Source: Nepenthes gracilis (Eukaryota > Streptophyta > Magnoliopsida > Caryophyllales > Nepenthaceae). From it: a stretch of 64,000 nucleotides of DNA. The stretch spans positions 3,587,501-3,651,500 of the forward strand of contig BSYO01000033.1 of assembly GCA_033239525.1 (NCBI GenBank), written 5' to 3'. The position numbers and the translations under genes were made by a program. Below the pieces are notes generated by a model. The model worked only from the letters and a program-made list of their open reading frames with translations, was not told where the DNA came from and searched no databases. Of this stretch, positions 1 to 11,133 are shown piece after piece (the first letter of the stretch is position 1; each line of letters opens with the position of its first letter).

Positions 1-267
1 TTACCCCAAAGAAAGCTATATTTGTAGGCTTCAAATGATCCAAAATTTGGCAAAAGATCGTTCTTTTCCGCTGAATGTTATGTCTGTGAAAAAAAGGGCA
101 AGAGGATGGTGGCAATCCCTAAAAATCAGCCAATAGAACCTGCTTTTTCCTCCCCCCGCATCCAACTTGAACTCCCTAAACATGAAAAAAGGATCATGCT
201 GACTTGTACATTTCACAAGAGCAAGTGCAATCTAACAGTTGCTTCGTGTCGAGGGCCCTACTTCCAC

Positions 268-836
268 ATGGTTGACACTAGACCTGATTAAAACTGACCC
301 CCAATCAGCTCAAAATTTTATAGGATATGACAAATATTTATAATTATTATAGGTAGATACGATCAAAAAATTAGGTCCATCAATTTTTTTGGTAACATGG
401 TCAGTAGTGAAAGTGACTAGCAAGGCTTGGTCCAAATATTGATTTTTCTAAAAAAAATTAATATTTCTTTATAAATACCAAAAAAAGTTTAAAAATCATC
501 TCATCATACCATATTTTGTGCCATAGTAAGGTTTTTATGTACATAATATTTTTTAAATATTTTAGGCAATATTTTTAAATCTAAATATTATGTTATATTT
601 GTAATATTTTTACATTTTTGATAATTTTATATAAATGTAAATTTTTAATTAAAAACAGTTAAAATCAAAATAACCATGGCTTGCCTGACAGTTGCAGTTG
701 TGATTATTAACGGGCACAATTACAGGTTTTTCCTAAGTAATCATATGGCTAACCCAATTAGGCACAACTTAACGGTCATAGTTTCTCCAATAAACCAGGC
801 CCAAGTCCAGTTTTGATCGTGTCTAGTTGACAACAC
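268..836. repeat. putative non-autonomous element with imperfect terminal inverted repeats
   Basis: The sequence around 269-297 (core CTAGACCTGATTAAAACTG) recurs in inverted form around 812-832, where the reverse strand reads CTAGACACGATCAAAACTG. The roughly 520 bp between them is AT-rich and non-coding. This layout suits a MITE or another small TIR element of about 0.57 kb. Exact ends and a target-site duplication could not be fixed by eye. The left arm contains CACTA but the right arm has CAACTA, so assignment to the CACTA superfamily is not supported. Confidence 0.4.
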
Positions 837-2308
837 CATCTGAATAATGTCAAAATATTCACCAAGAATAATGCAAAGTAGACATAAATGTACGTACAAT
901 CAACAAGAGAATCAAAGAGCTCTCTTGCAGAAATATCAAAACCACAAGAAAGAAGCCCAACATAAAGAATGAGAAAAGTACTTAAATTCGAATGAATTAA
1001 ACTAAAAAGGAGATCACATCATTTCTACTGTATGAAAAAGTAAAGGTATTGATCACCGAATGAAAATGTAGATCATCAAAGGTATTCATGTGTCTAGCCA
1101 TGAGCTCCTTTATTTAAGCTGAGCATATAAAAAACATGCAAAAGGACATATCAGCTTTGGCTTCGCTGCTCATATAAAGAGAGAATTACAACATGCCTCA
1201 TTGAAAGGCCAGGACAATGGTAAGATGATGGATCAAATGAATATACTTGCATTTATAATCCTTATCCACCTAAGTATAGCAAACTAATTTTATGTTGTAG
1301 ATGGTGCATTTCCAGCATCATGCCTGTAGGTTCAACATAATAAAAACCACCAGAGAAACTATCATTGTGTTTATCCCTCCTTTTAACACGCGAAACTATA
1401 TAAATCTGTGTAAATTTGAGTCATTTTAGAAGTATGTTATGTTTGGTTGGCAAAGAAGAATACTACGAAAATTAAAATAGTGTAAAACTACAGAAATCTC
1501 TAGCTGTATTTTGTACAAGTTGGATTCCATGGCTTTCCATCGAAGAACACATGGAAGAATAGTAGAAAGCCATGAAAACCTCTATATATCTTGTGGATCT
1601 TATAGACAATAAAACTAGCTTTTCATAGTTTTATATCATGTAAACCAACCAAAATACATTTTATAAGTTTCTACTTTTTATAGTTTTCTTATCCACAATT
1701 TTATACGGTTTTACATCTCCATAGTTTTCTCAAATTTTCTTCATCAGAAGTCAAACTAAACAAAAGATATGAATCATTTAACGAGGATGGCAAGAAGGGA
1801 GTCCAAGACACTGGAGTGATGACAACACGGTGGGCAAATATTACAACAAAATCATTTATCAAGAATCGCAGCAACTTCAAAGATCTACAGCAGGTTTATC
1901 ACTAATTTTTCTTCCTACCACACGGTATAAATTATAAGCAACAACACTATAACTCAACAGCAAAGCAAGTACTATGCATGAGAATCATAACTCCTTAAAC
2001 AAATTTCCAGATTCATTTCTTGAATGAGAACAAATTTCTGAAAAGAATGAGAAGCTGAAACCATATATCCAATTCCGGCTAATGTCAAGAGTGCTTCTCT
2101 TCACATATTAAAATGCACAAATTAAAAACAAGCAAAGAAATATCATCATCATTTTCTCTCTAGGGGTCTGAAATCACTGAATGCATTCAGTGGGTAACTT
2201 CAACTGGCTTAACTATGCTCATTCTAGTCGTGTCAAAATCAGCCATACCTGACAAGGTAAGCTTTGCACATTTCTCTGCAACTGGAAAGTGGAGGAAAAG
2301 CTCATGAG
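837..2308. other. non-coding stretch, includes the likely 3' UTR of the XXT5-like gene
   Basis: No protein family is recognisable on either strand. The few hundred bases next to 2309 should hold the 3' untranslated region and polyadenylation site of the minus-strand XXT5-like gene. The rest is AT-rich intergenic DNA. Confidence 0.5.
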
Positions 2309-3664
2309 TCACGATTTTGATCTACCTGGCATGTCCAGATGATGAAATTCAAACTGATTTACAAACTTCAGAGGAGCTGTGGTCTCGTTCCTTATCCTCT
2401 TGATGTTAGGACTCAATAAACCTCTATGTCTAAAGCCATATAACTTAAGCAATTGATTATCCGCAAAATTGAATGCCCTCTCCATACTCTTCAAGCACTT
2501 CTCAACGGGATAATCTCCATAACTTCCACAAGGCTTACAACCCACAAAATGTGTCACAAATGGCCATCTCTCATCTCCCAATCCGGGATGATACTTTGCA
2601 GTCATTTGCTCATATTTGTCCACCAATCCCGCCCAAAAACCATGCAAATAATAAGAATTCTCCACAAACACCTTATCCATCCAAGTATCGTTCTGCGTAA
2701 TCAACAAGTAAATCAAGGCTGACTGATCGTCCGCCTCAAATGCTGGCCTCCCGCTCAAAAAACCAGTCAAAATCCTACCAGCCTCGTCCCTAACAGGCCC
2801 CTTAGGACCCATGGGCGCCCATGCATCGAGCAAATCCAACGTCCACTGGCAATTCCTAAACAAAACGCTCCCTGTATTCAAAGCGATCCATGACCTCTTA
2901 TCAAACAGCAAATCGGGGTATCCATGGATCACCAGATTATGATTCTCGTATTTCTTAATTGGGATTTCAAAAACCATATCAGTAAACAAAGCATCACTGT
3001 CTATCCACCATATCCATTCGATTTCGGGGTGGGACAACATCAGCCGTCGGATCAAGGGTAATTTTGCCCAGTACCCAGCAAGCTCCTTATCCAAATGAGC
3101 CATGTTATACACAATTTCAATCCCATGGAGGCGACAATAATCAATCTTATTCTTCATAGATTTCAGCAAATAATGATCACCAATAGGATTATCACAAGGG
3201 CTTGGGGGCGACCCGCTTACCATCAGAATGCGAGGCTTCCCATCAACGTAATTAGGAAAGTCAGGGTGATCTCTTAACCAATTCTTCCTCTGCTCACCCC
3301 AATTTGAGATTTTTGCGCCAAATGTGAATGTAACGTTTAGATCCAATGGCGGCTCGTCGTCGGCCTCGGCGCCATCGGATCGGATCTCGGCGATGATTCG
3401 GTTGGCTTCTTCCATCAAGTTCTGTTTCTCGACGTCGGATTGAGGGGTGCCGAGGTTGAGGCCGATAGTACCGCGGAGGACGAGGATAGTGACGAAGCCG
3501 CAGAGAATAGTTATCTTTATGTTGCTGACGGTCTTCGCGATTTGGCGGCTGCGAGGTCCGCGTGGGCGGGAGGCGGATGTAGTGGTGGTTGGAAGGTTTG
3601 CCCCGCCGGCCGTTCCGCTCCGTTTTAATGCCGTGAAGTTCTCTAGCGCCATGATTGAGGTCAA
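2309..3664 (-). CDS. XXT5: xyloglucan 6-xylosyltransferase, XXT5 type (GT34)
   Basis: An intronless 451-residue type II Golgi membrane protein of glycosyltransferase family 34. Such enzymes move xylose from UDP-xylose onto the glucan backbone of xyloglucan, a primary-wall hemicellulose. A short basic, Ser/Thr/Gly-rich cytosolic tail (1-48) is followed by a signal-anchor at about 49-69 (ITILCGFVTILVLRGTIG), a stem, and the catalytic domain from about 115. The DxD-type metal and nucleotide-sugar motif is DSD at 222-224. Typical GT34 blocks are visible: GDHYLLKSMKNKIDYC, RPAFEADDQSALIYLL and THFVGCKPCGSYGDYPVE. The anchor sequence and the C-terminal GLLSPNIKRIRNET block resemble Arabidopsis XXT5 rather than XXT1/2. 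Length is normal for the family. The first ATG is used; Met5 is a possible alternative. The symbol is by resemblance from memory and has not been checked against a database. Confidence 0.93.
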   Translation of the reverse strand: MTSIMALENFTALKRSGTAGGANLPTTTTSASRPRGPRSRQIAKTVSNIKITILCGFVTILVLRGTIGLNLGTPQSDVEKQNLMEEANRIIAEIRSDGAEADDEPPLDLNVTFTFGAKISNWGEQRKNWLRDHPDFPNYVDGKPRILMVSGSPPSPCDNPIGDHYLLKSMKNKIDYCRLHGIEIVYNMAHLDKELAGYWAKLPLIRRLMLSHPEIEWIWWIDSDALFTDMVFEIPIKKYENHNLVIHGYPDLLFDKRSWIALNTGSVLFRNCQWTLDLLDAWAPMGPKGPVRDEAGRILTGFLSGRPAFEADDQSALIYLLITQNDTWMDKVFVENSYYLHGFWAGLVDKYEQMTAKYHPGLGDERWPFVTHFVGCKPCGSYGDYPVEKCLKSMERAFNFADNQLLKLYGFRHRGLLSPNIKRIRNETTAPLKFVNQFEFHHLDMPGRSKS

Positions 3665-3910
3665 AAAATGTGGTTCTCTTATGGAGTGTCAGCTCATTGA
3701 TGAGGTATGAGGATTCGTTGTGGACTGCAATGGAGAAAATTAGGGTATTAGGAATTGCACATAAAACCTAATGAGCCGATAGTTGACCGAGAACGAAGTG
3801 GCGGGGGTAAGAGAGAGAGAGAGAGAGAGAGCGTCATGGGTCGGCGGAAGGAGGTGACGGCAGCACTCAGCACCGACCAACGAATTGATTTCGTCTCTCT
3901 CTGTCTACCA
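3665..3910 (-). promoter_or_regulatory. 5' leader and core promoter region of the XXT5-like gene, with a GA/CT microsatellite
   Basis: This lies directly upstream of the minus-strand XXT5-like ATG. It holds a run of about ten GA units at 3811-3831, which reads as a CT tract on the gene's coding strand. CT/GA tracts are common in plant 5' leaders. No TATA box was assigned with confidence. Confidence 0.4.
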
Positions 3911-4204
3911 TTTTTTCATTTTTCTTCATAATAATAATTTAGTAAAAGAAATACTCGAGCTCTTTTCGGAGTTCAATTTTCAAATAAATTTTATTACCTG
4001 TGTGTACCAGTTAATCCAAAATAATAATTAAATTTATTATGTAATTTAATAGATACGATTTATAATATTTTTTAAATAATCTACATTTTCTAATAGATAT
4101 GATTTATATAATTTAATTTTTTTATCGTTTCTCAAAAATACTCTAAACTAAATAACTTAATTTAAATAATACGATCAAAAAAATTAAAGTTTATCTTCCA
4201 TATT

Positions 4205-5121
4205 CACCATTTAGCAACGCTATTTGTACACCCCCAAGGAATTGAAATGACGCTGTTACATCCCAGGTCTACGGTTGTTGTACAGATTAAGGAGCCTCCA
4301 GGTTCTCGGCCGCACTGAAGCTTGGGGATGAGGGTCTGATCTCCGTATCTGTTAACCTGGATCTGCACAATACAATTAACAAATAAGAGATCAGAGGTCC
4401 GGCGGGATTTCTCCCACCATGGCCACTTTGAAGCCCAAGTAAGCAAATTTTCGCAATAAACGGAAATGACGCACACGCTAAGTGGCGTGCAGATGAGTGC
4501 TGATGATGCCTGAGTGATGCGTGTTTATTAGAGTGGTAAATATAGTGAACAGGTAGCGGAAGGTTTGGCTCCCTTGGTACACCGCAGTAGGTGGCTAACT
4601 TCCCATTACCTGACTAGGCTTGGAACTCAAGATCTTGATAGAAGTGGGCTCGTTTGTGGCCTCGAGTTTCGATTGCTCTCTCTCTTTTGATCTGGGAAAA
4701 GGAAGAAGCAGCCCCCTCTTCTCTGCGGAAGAAAAGAGCTCTTATAGGCTCATCCCGAGAGGACTCTGAGCGCAAGAACTCCCGTTGCTAGGGTTCCTTG
4801 GCCACTGGTCATTGTCGCTGACCGCTGGTCATGTTGGCTGTCGCTTTGCGATGGCAAGCAGGCTCCTAAGCATTAGCGACCACGCTTGGTCTCCCTTCGA
4901 GTCGGGATTAGTTGGTTGCCTGTAGACGGTTGCCCAAGCCGCTGTCGCAGTGTTGACCGCTTCTCCATTGATTTGTTTCTTTTCTCTCTTAGCTATTTTT
5001 CGGCAACTCATTAATGTGCCGCAGGGCGCCCGCTGCCTTTCGCCAACTGGTTGCCACGTAGGTTCCTTGTGTAGCTAGGCTAGGCTTGTAATTTTCTTGG
5101 GCTTTAATATTGGATCCAACA
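4205..5121 (-). mobile_element. LTR-like retrotransposon remnant, reverse orientation
   Basis: This stretch is GC-richer than its AT-rich flanks and has no coding capacity. Read on the minus strand it starts near 5121 with TGTTGGATCC, has a TATA-like GCCTATAAGAGCTC about 370 bases in, then a purine-rich leader, and ends with a low-complexity 3' part. That layout (TG start, TATA, leader) is typical of a plant LTR. No target-site duplication, partner LTR or internal retroelement genes were seen, so it is called a remnant or solo LTR with imprecise ends. Confidence 0.4.
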
Positions 5122-6229
5122 CATACGACATTGTTGGGAGGAAGATAGAGTTTTGAAAAACAAAAGACATATTTTAAAAATATAAAATGAATAATTTTCA
5201 ATTCTGTTATAAATGAATCTAATTAAAACTTAATTTAATTCAAATCCATAGGTTTGGATTAAGATTAAAATTACGGGTTTAAATTATAGCAAAATTGAGT
5301 TGTCATCCACACCGGTCTAATAATCTACAGCTATCAATTGGGCCAAATTTTATGGGTTAATTACAAATTAAATAATATGCAATTAAATTGTCAAAAATTA
5401 AAAAAAAAATTAATATAACTGTACTTGGAGAGCAAACTGGCAAAGACAGATAAGATGTAGCAAGCCTATGATGATTTAATTGTCAAACTAATTAGTCAAC
5501 CCTTCATAGTTTATTAATTTTTAAATTTATTGATACTGATTTATTAATAACCTAAATAATTATAATATTTATAATTTTATAACATAAAACAGTTCTCAAA
5601 TGACCGTGATTGGGAACAATCAATTTTTATAATTAATTAAAATAGCTAACAATTCATGTTTAGTGAATAATTAATAGTTTACATTCAAAATAATAACCTG
5701 TAACTGTTCAGAAAAAACAAGTATCAGCCTCACAAAAGAACTTTAGAAACTCATATCAGTTCATTCATCATTAATTACAATACCTATTTATAAGCAAATA
5801 TAGATATATATAAACTAATGACCATTCTATCTATATTTATTATAATAGTCTTTTATAGCTACTAGCTATTTGGGGCTGATATACTATTTTGTTACTATAA
5901 GACGGCCTTCTATTTGTTACTATAATTATATAACATATTTATTTATTTATGTGGATATTAGAAGATAAATTAAAAAATTAGTCTTAAATCTCTAAACTTT
6001 TATTTGGGTTAGTAGTTGATGCGTCTTAGAAAGTCAATTTTGAATGATTCTACCGATCTGTTTGTCGATTTATCTTTCTATTTCACCGAATTTGGATACG
6101 ACATCACTCAAAAACGAAATGAAGTCAACAGACGGAAAAAAAATCGTCCCCACCGAAAAACTTCCGACGCCTGCTCAAGATGCATGACCTCAAAAACTGG
6201 GAAGATAACTGAAAATGAGAATTGAGGGA
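5122..6229. other. AT-rich intergenic DNA
   Basis: No gene, RNA or repeat family is recognised. The sequence is dominated by A/T runs and short open frames with no family resemblance. Confidence 0.5.
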
Positions 6230-7090
6230 AAGAGTATAAGAGTGCGTAAATTTTTAAATGAAAGAGAGGCAATGCTGAATCTCTTCAATTCTGATAGTGG
6301 AGTGAAGGCGGTAAGTGGTCTCACAAATAAGAGCGCTGTATGTCTTTGATTTGTGTTATTTTTCTCGGTGCGTTTGCAGAGAGAGAGTACGAAATCGTCG
6401 TTGTAATGCCTAATCGAGAGCGTATGTTTCTTTTGGGCAATAGAGAGTTGTGTTTCTGTGTGATAGAAAGTGTAGCAGCAGGCGTTGTGTGAGTAGTTGT
6501 TCACATACCTTGAGAGAAGACTCTAAGGCTTTTTAATGGCGGCAGGGTGATCTTCCTTGGTTTGAATGTGTGATCCCTGCACCATGTTTAGGCGGCCTTC
6601 CTTGTGATGAAGGCACGCGTTACCTAATTAGTTGGGATTATTTCCTTCTCTAGCGGGTAGCGACTTTTCAAATTTTATGCATTCTTTTCGAGTATATTAC
6701 CGTTGGAAGGCTCCACTTGGTAAGAATTGACAAGATCTGGCGCTTTCCTTATAGGAAAGACGTCGATCTTGTCAATGTCTTTTTTTAAATTGGTTTAATT
6801 TATAGAAGGCGCAAAGTTAAAAAAAGAGCTGTTACTAACCACCTATTGGAGCGTGAACCCGTAAAAAGCCTTTTTATTCTTGGCCTGTTGCTACAGTAAT
6901 TCTGGTTATCGCGCAAATTGACAGTCTTGAGCACGAGTAAGCTGCCCGCCTGTGCCTTAGTCGGTCAACGTTGGCGTTGACCGTCTGACGCATGTTTGGG
7001 CCTTTCAGGAATTCGGCCCTCATTTCCTAATGGGCCAATGTTGACCCTCTAACAGTGGATCTGAACCGTCTTTGATTATTAGGCAAGGCC
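6230..7090. other. moderate-GC non-coding segment, probable transposable-element fragment
   Basis: This block has a sharply higher GC content than the AT-rich DNA on both sides, which suggests inserted repeat DNA. It contains a strong hairpin at 6726-6776 (listed separately) and no recognisable protein domain on either strand. Confidence 0.3.
6726..6776. repeat. 51-base two-stem hairpin
   Basis: ATTGACAAGATC at 6726-6737 is perfectly complementary to GATCTTGTCAAT at 6765-6776. Inside this, CTTTCC at 6743-6748 pairs with GGAAAG at 6754-6759 around the loop TTATA. The two stems are separated by a 5+5 internal loop. Confidence 0.8.
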
Positions 7091-7693
7091 ATTTACTGTA
7101 CACCAATCAGTAGTGCATAAAATTAGTATTTAAAATTTCAAAATTTAAATTTTAATTACGTATCAATTATTTAACAAAAAAAAATGTTCTGAAAATTCTT
7201 CCCACATTATGATAATATAAATAGTATTTTCCTTCTCCATTAATTTACCGTCCAGGCAAATTGAACTACTGGTAAGAAATTCGGGAGGTTTAACTCTTAA
7301 ATGATAGAATTTATTTTTTTATAGTCTAAATTATTAATATTTAAATAAATAGTTATAATTTAATTATTTTTTAAAATATAAAAAAAATTGATAAAAATTT
7401 AGTTATTAAATTTTAATTATTTATTTTAAAATAAATAGTTAAAATATAAAAAAATCACATCAATTATTTAAAGAGATAAAGTTACTCCCAACCTAGTGTT
7501 GACCACCTTGTTAAGTTTGTGTAATTTTTTTATATGTCATTGATCATAAATTATACCAATTAATGAAAAATAATAATAAATTATACAATATTGGGATTTT
7601 GTAAGTATATAATATTGTTATTCATTAAAAAGCTGAATAATTATTTTAAAGATATATTTAATTTTAAAATATTATATTATAATATAATATATA
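7091..7693. other. AT-rich intergenic DNA
   Basis: Long A/T-rich sequence with no recognisable gene. Its right edge (7694-7725) is the 32-base segment that reappears at 17712-17744 next to the second copy of the VTI12 promoter. Confidence 0.5.
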
Positions 7694-7725
7694 TTTTTTC
7701 AATATTTAGTGAATATTAAGAAGTG

Positions 7726-10203
7726 GTACATTGTCACCACCAATGAATATAATATTTACAATTCAAAATAAAATCAATAATATATATTATATTAACCATA
7801 ATAATCCAACTCGGACGTGACAATTCGAACATATACATGACCCAACATAATAAATCCCGCACAAGATCTCATCGGATATAAATCCGAACAAACATAATAT
7901 ACGATATGCTATCTAAATATTACAAGGGGGTATTCAATATTACAACAACATCATTAACATAATGTAATAACTCCAAACATATTTTATACATGGATCAATG
8001 TTCTCATCCGGCCAATAGACAAAATTATAATATATCATCGAGATTAAAAATATAACAAATGTGAACATCTTCACTCACCGATAGAGATCTACCGCATCAA
8101 ACAATGTCCAAATTGTACAAGCATATCCAAGCCACTGGTTTGAAAGGATAAAATATAAAAATATAAGCCTAGAACTCAGTAAGTATCAACAATTGTATAA
8201 AATGATACACGTAAATCAAAAGTATGGATATCGCATAGCAATCACGTAAAACAAAACACAATATCCGTGAAATTCTTAAAAATCGAGAAGATATCTCGTA
8301 CTAAATCGTTGTCCGTATTAACTCATCCCTCCGAGACAAAATCATATAACTCACGATCCGGTAAAATCTTGTAGACAATATCATATCATATGATCCGATG
8401 TCACATTACATAATCACGACTGTCACCATATCCGTGTAGGACACATACCATCGTCCGGATCTAAAACTCGTGATGCAAAAATCAAGATAAGACCACCGGA
8501 ATTAAAATATAAATCAAAACACGTTTCGGGTTTATCATATCAGTACGTACGAGACATTCCTATAGTCTATCCGTGGGCCAAACCACATATCTCAAATTGT
8601 TGTCCACGCAACACACGCAAAAATACAAAGCATGCATGAAATCGAAGAATCAATGATAAATAATATCAACTTGAGAAATGGTTACCCTTGTCCGGTAACT
8701 ACGGCTATATTGGCTGCGATTTAAGCTAGCAGATCAAGGCTCGACTACGATTTAGACCAGTAACTCAAGGCCATCCATGTATTCTATCTCCCATTGATTG
8801 GGAATTTACTCACTATATTTTACCACTTGCAACTTTGAGTTGAAATCTCAAATTTTAGTTATATATTAGGACGTCCGAATATATTAATTTTTCTTTAATT
8901 CCTTACGATAGTTCTTAATTAAATACATAGTGGGACAGGTTAACTACTAAATGTCTTAACATTCCTTTCGACGGAAGTAGCCTATCATATACGTCCCCGT
9001 CGGGAGCGGCGCCACAAATAGTCAATACCTTGGATCACCAATAGACCCCTAGGGTCTCGGACCGCCATGGTCCCGTAGTGATCCCACCTTCGGCACGTGC
9101 TTGTTGGACCAACACACAACCTGGTTTATGGTTCCGTAATATATAGATACACAAATATACATATATATTGTACGGGTATTAAAAATCCTCCAAATCAGAA
9201 ATATCAGTACAAAACCACCGCACAACGGATAAAATATACATACATGTATACAATTGAATAAATTGGGGGTATATAAAAATTCATGCATGTTAGTAAAATT
9301 TTCTATAGTAATCAAAATGCATCAGAAATTAGATCAGATTAATAATAGGGCTAGGGAATACTTGTCTTAACATTATACTCCACAAATCTGAAGAAAGGAT
9401 GTTTCGAAGTACCCGATTTGTGCCTTTTCTCTCTCTTGCCTCACGCGCCCGCGCACTGCCCTTCCTCCCTCCACTGCACGCGCCCACCGCATCGTTGCCG
9501 TTGTTGTCACCGATAGTTTGCCGCAGCTCCACCACTACGTTGCCTCACGTGGCCGTCGCTGACATCACCCGTTCGGCATTGGCGCCACTGCGCTGGCGCC
9601 TTCTCTCTCCTCACGTGGCTTCGCCGTCGCTCTCCTCGCACAACGCCACAGCCTACGCCGCGCCACAACTCACCACTGCGACCACTGATGTCACCGCTAC
9701 CACCCCGAACGGCGGCCGTCGACTCTTCCGACATCGATTTTCTTACCTAGCACCGCCACCACCTCAACTGCGACCATCGTGGCCTCACCCACGACAATTG
9801 AAGCCTCCCCACAACCACCGCACGCCGCTGTTGACGCCGATCTCCTACATCGCCTCCGCCGCATCTTCATTTCTCCTCCTTCTTCTCTTCCTCCTCCTTT
9901 ACGCCGCACAAAACCCTAATCCTCCTCTCTCTCCTCTTCTCCGACTTTTTTTTTGCTCTTTTTTTTTTACATTCTTTTCTCATTTTTTTAAATCTTATTA
10001 TTATATATATAGATATACATATCATTTTCTTTCTTTTTTTTAATTTAAAAATCTAAATCGGATTCCGAATAACAGCACAGGTGCTTCGGGCGCCGCTCCA
10101 AAATCTCGATCATTTCTCAAAATTTTAGAATATTTTTAATTTACTTTTACCATATCTAAAATACCATAAAACATAATTAATATTAAAATAATTTAATCGG
10201 GAT
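7726..10203 (-). mobile_element. 2.5 kb insertion upstream of VTI12, probable solo LTR in reverse orientation
   Basis: The duplicated copy of this locus at 17712-18637 joins the equivalents of 7725 and about 10204 directly, so these 2.5 kb are an insertion here or a deletion there. Read on the minus strand the segment has a CT/GA-rich leader and a GC-rich part (about 9900-9390), then an AT-rich 3' part that includes TACTTACTGAGTTCTAG-type sequence often seen in long gypsy-type LTRs. No gag or pol domain was found. The long open frame at 9399-10043 is only the complement of the GC/GA-rich leader. Terminal dinucleotides and a target-site duplication could not be fixed. Confidence 0.45.
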
Positions 10204-11133
10204 CTAAAATATTATATATATTGTATAATTATTATTAAAAAATCTAAAATATATGTATTATAAATTTTTAAATTTATCCTAAATTTTTATTTTTAGCGGT
10301 GTTTTCTAATATTAGCGGTATTAATATGTAAAAGTAAAAAATTGAAAATAAAAATGATTTTAGAATTTGTATAGCATGCATCCTAATAAAAGTTGTACGG
10401 TCAAATATAATTCCAAAATAATATATAATTTTTTTTATACTGACAGAACAAAATTTTTAAAAAATTAAGAATAAAATTTTAAAAATAAGAGTTGATAATA
10501 AAATGATAAATATTTAAAGTAATCCAAAATGTAGATACACGCACACTCTCTCTCTCATTTTCGTTCTCCAAATTGACCGAACTTTCTCTCTCATAGTCTC
10601 TGCGTGCTCAATCGTGAGGTTTTCCGAAAGATTATCGGGCAATCAAGAATAAGAATTTGGGGGGAAAGAAATGAGTGAAGTATTTGAAGGTTACGAGCGT
10701 CAGTACTGTGAGCTCTCGGTGAATCTATCGAGGAACTGTTCTTCGGCTTCTCTTCTTAACGATGAAGGTATTATACAATCGGTGTTTGTTCCCAAATTGT
10801 CGTAGAAGGTATCATTTTACCGGTACGATCTTTCGGGCGATATAATTATAGGATTTCAAAATATATCATTCCGAATTGCATATTTTAGTTGGGAATTTAA
10901 TAGCTTAGTTCTACGGTAGTTCTTTGTGGAAATTACGCTAGGGTTTTATCTAATGCGTCGTTGGACTGTTAATATGTGATCTGACTGTTTTGACACGGCA
11001 TCGACACTGAATACCCTTCTTTCTGTGCTGCTTTTCAAGACTGAGTCCCCATGGGAAACTACAAATCGTTTCTTTAGGATTTTGGGGCTTATACTTTAAC
11101 TGCAATTTGCAGTTAATCTCTGTTTCCCTCTTT
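10204..11133 (+). repeat. VTI12 promoter, exon 1 and partial intron 1, the source copy of a local duplication
   Basis: This 0.93 kb segment is repeated, with many substitutions and small gaps, at about 17745-18637. It covers the AT-rich distal promoter, a CT-rich leader (about 10542-10560), the VTI12 start codon and first exon, and the first 366 bases of intron 1. Similarity stops near CCCTCTTTT at 11133. Confidence 0.85.

Noticed and set aside
268..836. CACTA (En/Spm) transposon
   Set aside because: Only the left end contains CACTA; the right end reads CAACTA, and no 3-bp target duplication was seen.
9399..10043. 214-residue plus-strand open frame rich in Pro/Ser/Leu
   Set aside because: It lies in a CT/GC-biased tract that looks like the complement of an LTR leader. 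The composition alone explains the lack of stops, and no domain is visible.
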